Positions 59,401 to 64,000 of a stretch of 64,000 nucleotides of DNA are shown one piece after another. Source of the stretch: Zeus faber (taxonomy: Eukaryota > Chordata > Actinopteri > Zeiformes > Zeidae); the NCBI GenBank assembly GCA_960531495.1, contig OY482866.1, forward strand, positions 1,054,001-1,118,000, given 5' to 3'. Position 1 is the stretch's first letter. Each line of letters starts with the position of its first letter. The position numbers and the translations under genes were made by a program. The notes beneath the pieces were generated by a model, which saw nothing but the letters and a program-made list of their open reading frames with translations, had not been told where the DNA came from and made no database searches.

Positions 59401-60215
59401 AATTCATCTGTTATATTGCTCAGTAGATTCCTTATCTTTTTTTTGAAGGTTTGGTCCTCAAGGAGACTGGCATTGAAGCACCAGATGCCCCCACCTCTGG
59501 GCCTTCCATCGTCCCCTAATTGCCAATATAAAGATGCGTGATCGCTCCAGCTATTGAACTCATATTTAATTTTGTTAATGTCTCTGATAATGCTGGAGGA
59601 AGCCAGACAGAGATCGATTCTGGACTGTTTGAGGACCCCCTTTACAATCTGCCTTCTCGAGAAGTCCCGCTTCAAAGGGTTTGAGATTCTCCACATTTCT
59701 ACTAGGTTATGGTGATTTATCAAATTCATTAGGGTTGTTCGACTGGCGTCACTCTTGAAGGTATTGTTTACTGACACGTCCATTTTTGTTAGAGCCACAT
59801 TAAAGTCTCCAGTTATTATTACATTGTTTCCGTACCATTTCTTTAATTTAATAAAAAACTGCTTTCTATGATTTTCATTGTTTGGTGCATATATGTTAAT
59901 TATTCTATATCGTTGTTTATTAAGTGAAAAATCTACAATTAATACTCTGCCTTGATCGTCTTTGTATATCTCTTCAGCACTCATGCCTGAAGCAATCTTA
60001 GATATGATTGCCACCCCGCATGATCTTGCTGACCCGTGGTTTGAAAATACCTGCTTGTTTCTCTGGTTCGCCACATAGTCGTGATGCTCCTGGTCCCACC
60101 AAGTTTCTTGCTGGCAGACTACATCCGAGTTCAAAGTTTGCAGTACAGAATCTATTTTCGATTTTGTGCGCAGGCCGTTAGCATTTAGAGAAGTGAAGCT
60201 AATCATAAGAGTCAC
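56412..60215 (-). CDS. Tx1-like LINE ORF2: APE endonuclease and reverse transcriptase (1,267 aa)
   Basis: This protein would nick target DNA and copy the element RNA at the nick. The endonuclease occupies residues 1 to about 235: LNANGL near 9-14, QETWW with Glu37, NIYAPN with Tyr109, GDFN with Asp137 and Asn139, and SDH at 224-226. The reverse transcriptase spans about 480-760: NYRPISLLNSDYKILAKILA, GVDLEKAFDRV with catalytic Asp589, RQGCPLSALLYTL, and box C. Box C reads YADN (690-693) where YADD is expected. Codon AAC (58,137-58,139) replaces GAC or GAT, consistent with one transition. A C-terminal zinc knuckle (CAVC...H...C) lies at 1128-1145. The frame is otherwise uninterrupted and of normal length. 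Loss of the second catalytic Asp should abolish polymerase activity, so the copy is probably dead or was copied in trans. Confidence 0.95.
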   Translation of the reverse strand: MTLMISFTSLNANGLRTKSKIDSVLQTLNSDVVCQQETWWDQEHHDYVANQRNKQVFSNHGSARSCGVAIISKIASGMSAEEIYKDDQGRVLIVDFSLNKQRYRIINIYAPNNENHRKQFFIKLKKWYGNNVIITGDFNVALTKMDVSVNNTFKSDASRTTLMNLINHHNLVEMWRISNPLKRDFSRRQIVKGVLKQSRIDLCLASSSIIRDINKIKYEFNSWSDHASLYWQLGDDGRPRGGGIWCFNASLLEDQTFKKKIRNLLSNITDELAVEGNYIKSWDDVKRRIKRACINYSKEKGWREGMEERTLRDLLAKEITLLDHDPDRSCAKFEEYEAKLHSFEKKRCIGAAVRSRFKNITDGEKCTAFFLGLEKKNQNKARMGPNENSKGEIIVEQEDILDEIHRYYENLFTSNSSNPKQTKEILECIDREINHIDKEECDTVITLAEVELAIDGLNKNKSPGPDGISTEFYQCFKAQLAPLLLKLYTSIRVNQTTPDSLTKGIITIVFKNKGCRNQLKNYRPISLLNSDYKILAKILANRLKAVIGSIISNTQTYSIPGRDITDSINTIRDTVKTMTMQRGLLLGVDLEKAFDRVEHPFLWSVMEKFGFGAKFIDWIKVLYRSASSRVKCNGLLTRDIRIERSVRQGCPLSALLYTLVAEPLALLILKDKNIKGILTPNGNKTKIVQYADNINIMVSDGDSIDHVFKHLGAYEKASGARINKEKSAIMFCGKNQKTINKWGLKETTGCREILGVYIGKDESEARDKTWKSVIIKIQCTLNLWRARGLSLKGKVIVSNALVLSKINHALGTCELPDWALNSLNGEISSFLWKGKGNMIAHRTLIANKREGGLGLIDIGAKRDALRVKLIGKFLDSTRQYPWEDALAGYLAEFGERSKYNLCTHYPRKTYSGLPGFYQEVLEAWGRILPHLRPECSKKEHVLQLPFLSNPCFTYNGRNLVSSHLTAAGLTRVGQVTDHKGNFDIGNVLWELDRWKVQYREKLIVSFGEKFDQSLLPEWRGMLKEKGPKGQDDALNFLLCLRGKFPTIQSVKTRDWYRLLISKIVTIPASEKAWSRIFPGYSIRNIWNNMEIPFATSAIFHLDFKIRHRRIFTGIILHQIHKDLHKRECAVCMEEAEDIEHLFLRCTALTNYRERVKSLLVEHCGLRRLTGLTWDWAYMFGPPPKTKSPTENLLINTVLAFARRATWTRRNLALYEGRDVSIQSLFGNSLKAHLSLVYGGNKDLFVSQFMQQTTLLQETECHSLSFAF

Positions 60216-60243
60216 ACTGAGAAGAGAGTATGATTTTCGACAT

Positions 60244-61566
60244 TTAGTTATTAACTCTGTCTTTGTTTCTCTTGCTTCTCCTTCTCATCTGCTTTTCACT
60301 TAGCCTTTTCCCAATTCTGTTCATATGAGACAAGTCTATCTCGGATTCGGCCTCACTTGCACTTGAGATCAGGTTATCAAGAGGCAGTCGCTGGAGGGGC
60401 TGGGACTGAGATGATGACCTATTCATCATTCCCATCTCAGATGCAGGATCTCTGATTTGCTTCAGCAGCAGCGGGGTAGGAGCGGGGGTGGGGCCCACTC
60501 CCAAGGCTAGCACCTCCCCTCCCACCTCCGCCTTCAGCCTCGCTCCTCGTCTCGCTCCGCTCTCCTCGTCAGAGCCGGAGATCAGATCTAGCCTCACCTC
60601 GCTTGCTTGGTTCATACTACCCGCCACTGCAGGTTGAGTTTCATCCCTCACATCCCCCTGCCCCGTCTCAGTCTCCATTTTATTTTCATCCTCGCTATGC
60701 CGTTCGCCTTGCCTATCGGTTGAAGCGGCCGTCGTCACCAGCGGAGCGCCGCCGTCCTCCTCGCTCTTATTGCAGTCACATTCATTCCAAGTGTTATGAC
60801 ACAGGTCACATTTCTTGGCACTTTGGCACTCTCTCGCAAAGTGTCCTTGCAATCCACATTTGCGACAGAAGAACTCCGGACATTCCCGTAGGATATGTCC
60901 AGGCTGTATACAGAGGCGGCAGACCTTTGATTGTCTATCGTGAATGACGCGGAAGTACTCTGGCCCTATGGCAGTGTGAAACTTTGCAGAGTATGGAAGA
61001 CTCTGAACTAATTTATTGAATTTTACTCTCATAAACCGTGTACCGTCCGCAATACGGGTTCCTGGCCACATTCTGCGCTTAATCGGCGAGGTGGCCGACA
61101 CGTCCCAACCATGTAGCTTCCCCAGTATTTCGTCGTCAGTAATATAAGCCGGGAGGTTGAGGAAGGAAACGACCATCTCGTCATTCCTCAATTCTCTGGC
61201 TATTATTCTTACCTCTCCAATCTTGAATCCCTCCAGCAGGCGATCTTTCCCTCTTTGGTCACTCATTGTAAGTTCGTATCGTCGATCTCCGGTGGTGCGG
61301 CAAGCTAGTAAACCGCCGCAGAGCTCTCGCACGTTCTTCATCAATTCCGTCGTCGTAATACTTTCCTCCCCTTGCAGTTCCACACAGACTGTAAGCTCTT
61401 TTCCATAGCTTCTGTCTGCTTCGCCGCCACCTTTTGGTGCGTTTGCTTCTTCATTCAGCCGTACGTGATCCATTTTCCCGGTCGCAGAGTTTGTTTCAAT
61501 GTGATCGGTCATCGCACACCCGAAGAAAAAGGGTGGTTGGGGTGTGTGGGGGGGGGGACCCCCCAC
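60244..61566 (-). CDS. Tx1-like LINE ORF1: zinc-knuckle nucleic-acid-binding protein (up to 440 aa)
   Basis: The first LINE protein probably binds the element RNA. Two canonical CCHC knuckles follow one another: CRLCIQPGHILREC from residue 216 and CRKCGLQGHFAREC from 234. A third, shorter Cys cluster follows (CDLCHNTWNECDC, about 253-265). The region before them, about 55-200, alternates strands and helices and may form RRM-like folds; this is inference. The C-terminal third is acidic and Ser/Gly-rich and ends with a basic stretch (KRLSEKQMRRRSKRNK). The first in-frame ATG (61,564-61,566) lies in a Pro-rich, C-run-containing stretch. The ATG at 61,510-61,512 (MTDHIETNS, residue 19) looks the more natural start. 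The stop is 28 bp before the ORF2 ATG, in a different frame. Confidence 0.9.
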   Translation of the reverse strand: MGGPPPHTPQPPFFFGCAMTDHIETNSATGKMDHVRLNEEANAPKGGGEADRSYGKELTVCVELQGEESITTTELMKNVRELCGGLLACRTTGDRRYELTMSDQRGKDRLLEGFKIGEVRIIARELRNDEMVVSFLNLPAYITDDEILGKLHGWDVSATSPIKRRMWPGTRIADGTRFMRVKFNKLVQSLPYSAKFHTAIGPEYFRVIHDRQSKVCRLCIQPGHILRECPEFFCRKCGLQGHFARECQSAKKCDLCHNTWNECDCNKSEEDGGAPLVTTAASTDRQGERHSEDENKMETETGQGDVRDETQPAVAGSMNQASEVRLDLISGSDEESGARRGARLKAEVGGEVLALGVGPTPAPTPLLLKQIRDPASEMGMMNRSSSQSQPLQRLPLDNLISSASEAESEIDLSHMNRIGKRLSEKQMRRRSKRNKDRVNN

Positions 61567-61716
61567 GCACTGAAAACAACCACTGCTGGAGGATCAGTCA
61601 CATAAAAATGAAAAAGATTCCGTAAAGACGTTCTGGAGTCCGGAAAAAACTCCCTTCCGTGTTCCACCCGCGGTGTTCCACTTCCTGGTGCTGTCGGATG
61701 CCAGTCGCGCATGCGC

Positions 61717-64000
61717 ACTGGTTGACAAACAACACTTTAGCAGCACATACTAGTTTATCATTGTATTTAAACTGTCTTTGCGAAAGACTTAAGAAGCACA
61801 TAATTGTTCCTCATATTAATTAAAGTTATATGGTGTACTGCAGCATTCTAAATCATGCACGTACAAAGAGGCAATGGTTCGGTGTTTCTCAAATTCAGCT
61901 AGACAGCAAATCGTCCAAATTTCTGAAAATGATCATAACTCGAAAAATACATTTTATATGGGCCTAAAACTGGTTGACTAACAACACTTTAGCAGCACAT
62001 ACTAGTTCATCATTGTATTTAAACTGTCTGACACTGTCACATGGAGTAATGACTTAAGCGTTTAACCGATTCGCCTTTTCGACGTTTAAATCGACTGAAA
62101 ATGCGTTTTTTCCCACGTGTAGACTTTGATGAAAATTATCAGAACTCGAAAAATACATTTTATATGGGCCTAAAACTGTTTGACAAACAACACTTTAGCA
62201 GCACATACTAGTTGATCATTGTATTTAAACTGTCTTTGAGAAAGACTTAAGAAGCAAAATAATTTTTCCTCATATTAATTAAAGTTATATGGTGTACGGC
62301 AGCATCCTGAATCATTCACCTACAAAGAGGCAATGGTTCGGTGTTTCTCAAATTCAGCTAGACAGCAAATCGTCCAAATTTCTGAAAATTATCAGAACTC
62401 GAAAAATACATTTTATATAGGCCTAAAACTGGTTGACAAACAAGACATTAGCAGCACATACTAGTTCATCATTGTATTTAAACTGTCTTTGAGAAAGACT
62501 TAAGAAGCAAAATAATTTTTCCTCATATTAATTAAAGTTATATGGTGTACGGCAGCATCCTGAATCATTCACCTACAAAGAGACAATGGTTCGGTGTCTC
62601 TCTAATTCAGCTCGACAGCAAATCGTCCAAAGTTCTGAAAATGATCATAACTCGAAAAATACATTTTATAAGGGCCTAAAACTGGCTGACAAACAACACT
62701 TTAGCAGCACATACTAGTTTATCATTGTATTTAAACTGTCTGACACTGTCACATAGAGTAATGACTGAAGCGTTTAACCGTTCCACCAAATCGACGTTTA
62801 AATCGGCTGAAAATGCGTTTTTTCCCACATGTGTAGACTTTGATGAAAATTATCATAACTCGAAAAATACATTTTATATGGGCCTAAAACTGGTTGACAA
62901 ACAACACTTTAGCAGCACATACTAGTTTATCATTGTATTTAAACTGTCTTTGAGAAAGACTTAAGAAGCAAAATAATTGTTCCTCATATTAATTAAAGTT
63001 ATATGGTGTACTGCAGCATTCTGAATCATTCACCAACAAAGAGACAATGGTTCGGTGTTTCTCTAATTCAGCTCGACAGCAAATCGTCCAAAGTTCTGAA
63101 AATGATCATAACTCCACAAATATATGTTAGATGGGCCTAGAACTCTGTGAGAAACACTTAAGAAGCACATAATAGTTCATCATATTAATTAAATTTCTAT
63201 GCTGTACTGCAGTATTCTGAATCATGCGCCTACAAAGAGACAATGGTTCGGTGTTTCTCTAATTCAGCTAGACAGCAAACGGTCCAAAGTTCAGAAAATG
63301 ATCATAACTCGAAAAATACATTTTATATGGGCCTAAAACTGGTTGGCAAACAACACATTAGCAGCACATACAAGTTTATCATTGTATTTACACTTTCTGA
63401 CACTGTCACATAGAGTAATGACTGAAGCGTTCAACCGATTCGCCTTTTCGACGTTTAAATCGGCTGAAAATGCGTTTTTTCTCACGTGTAGACTTTGATG
63501 AAAATTATCAGAACTCGAAAAATACATTTTATTTGGGCCTAAAACTGGTTGACAAACAAGACTTTAGCAGCACATACTAGTTTATCATTGTATTTAAACT
63601 GTCTGACACTGTCACATAGAGTAATGACTGAAGCGTTTAACCGTTCCGCCAAATCGACGTTTAAATCGACTGAAAATGCGTTTTTTCCCACGTGTAGACT
63701 TTGATGAAAATTATCTGAACTCGAAAAATACATTTTATATGGGCCTAAAACTGGTTGACAAACAAGACTTTAGCAGCACATACTAGTTCATCATTGTATT
63801 TAAACTGACTGACACTGTCACATAGAGTAATGACTGAAGCGTTTAACCGTTCCGCCAAATCGACGTTTAAATCGACTGAAAATGCGTTTTTTCCCACGTG
63901 TAGACATTGATGAAAATTATCATAACTCGAAAAATACATTTTATATGGGCCTAAAACTGGTTGACAAACAAGACTTTAGCTGCACATACTAGTTTATCAT
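61717..64000. repeat. AT-rich satellite, right part (types A, B and C)
   Basis: This continues the monomers interrupted at 56,283. Anchors (GGGCCTA or variant) lie at about 61,960, 62,166, 62,419, 62,672, 62,880, 63,134, 63,329, 63,536, 63,741 and 63,947. Intervals of 206, 253, 253, 208, 254, 195, 207, 205 and 206 bp give the order A-B-B-A-B-C-A-A-A. The sequence runs off the right edge. Repeated 64-codon minus-strand frames (63,333-63,527, 63,539-63,733, 63,745-63,939) only reflect the monomer and are not called as genes. Confidence 0.95.

Larger units (their letters stand above)
56284..61716 (-). mobile_element. Full-length Tx1-like LINE (L1 superfamily)
   Basis: A 5.4-kb minus-strand element inside the satellite. 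From 5' to 3' it has a 5'-UTR of about 150-200 bp (61,716 to about 61,513), ORF1 (61,566-60,244), a 28-bp gap, ORF2 (60,215-56,412), a 3'-UTR of about 100 bp, and a poly(A) tail seen as 25 T at 56,284-56,308. Two long open frames, an APE endonuclease, ORF1 zinc knuckles and a poly(A) tail fit the Tx1 group. The satellite stops at ACATTTT on the left and resumes at ACTGGTTGAC (61,717) on the right, so about 14 bp present in intact monomers is missing and no target duplication is visible. The preserved frames point to a recent insertion. Confidence 0.93.

Noticed and set aside
63333-63939. Three similar 64-codon minus-strand frames at about 206-bp spacing, and a 66-codon plus-strand frame at 62,725.
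   Set aside because: They are satellite monomers. Monomer length is not a multiple of three and each frame stops within its own unit, so similarity reflects the repeat and not protein constraint.

Overview
This looks like gene-poor, repeat-dominated DNA from a ray-finned (teleost) fish. I see no intact host gene. The fish assignment rests on three things: L2-clade LINEs with the 3' tail that is ubiquitous in fish genomes, a fish-type Ty3/Gypsy gag-pol fragment, and a Tx1-like LINE nested in an AT-rich satellite. No bacterial or organellar feature is present.

Layout. (1) 1-43,884 is one very large array built from four-base words, mainly GAAA, GATT and GAAT. C is almost absent from the + strand. 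Two L2 LINE copies interrupt it: 8,220-10,691 (minus strand, internally deleted) and 14,004-15,008 (plus strand, 5'-truncated). Both have 5-bp target duplications cut from array sequence. The array has a second layer of organisation, with kilobase segments duplicated almost unchanged at offsets of about 2.12, 2.85, 6.29 and 7.7 kb. Its long minus-strand open frames (up to 894 codons) are by-products of a repeat that carries no stop codon on that strand. (2) 43,885-45,130 is a decayed Gypsy gag-pol fragment at the array edge, followed by GC-rich sequence with two short minisatellites. (3) 46-55 kb is a mosaic of old mobile DNA: a possible coding exon at 47.6 kb, a 406-bp foldback element at 48.0-48.4 kb, an L2 tail at 49.35 kb, a broken intron-containing SGNH-hydrolase-like gene at 49.7-50.8 kb, a medium-length repeat family in direct and inverted copies at 52.9-54.1 kb, and remnants of two endogenous retroviruses. 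(4) 55,188-64,000 is a satellite of three related monomer types (about 206, 253 and 196 bp). It is split by a full-length Tx1-like LINE on the minus strand at about 56,284-61,716.

How the pieces relate. The coding sequences belong mainly to selfish elements. The Tx1-like LINE is the best preserved: both frames are open, the endonuclease residues are present and it has a poly(A) tail. However, its reverse transcriptase box reads YADN instead of YADD, so this copy is probably inactive. The main biological interest is the history of the two tandem arrays (unequal exchange, amplification, LINE capture) and the way the repeats allow pre-insertion sites to be inferred. Family assignments come from motif recognition; no database search was possible.
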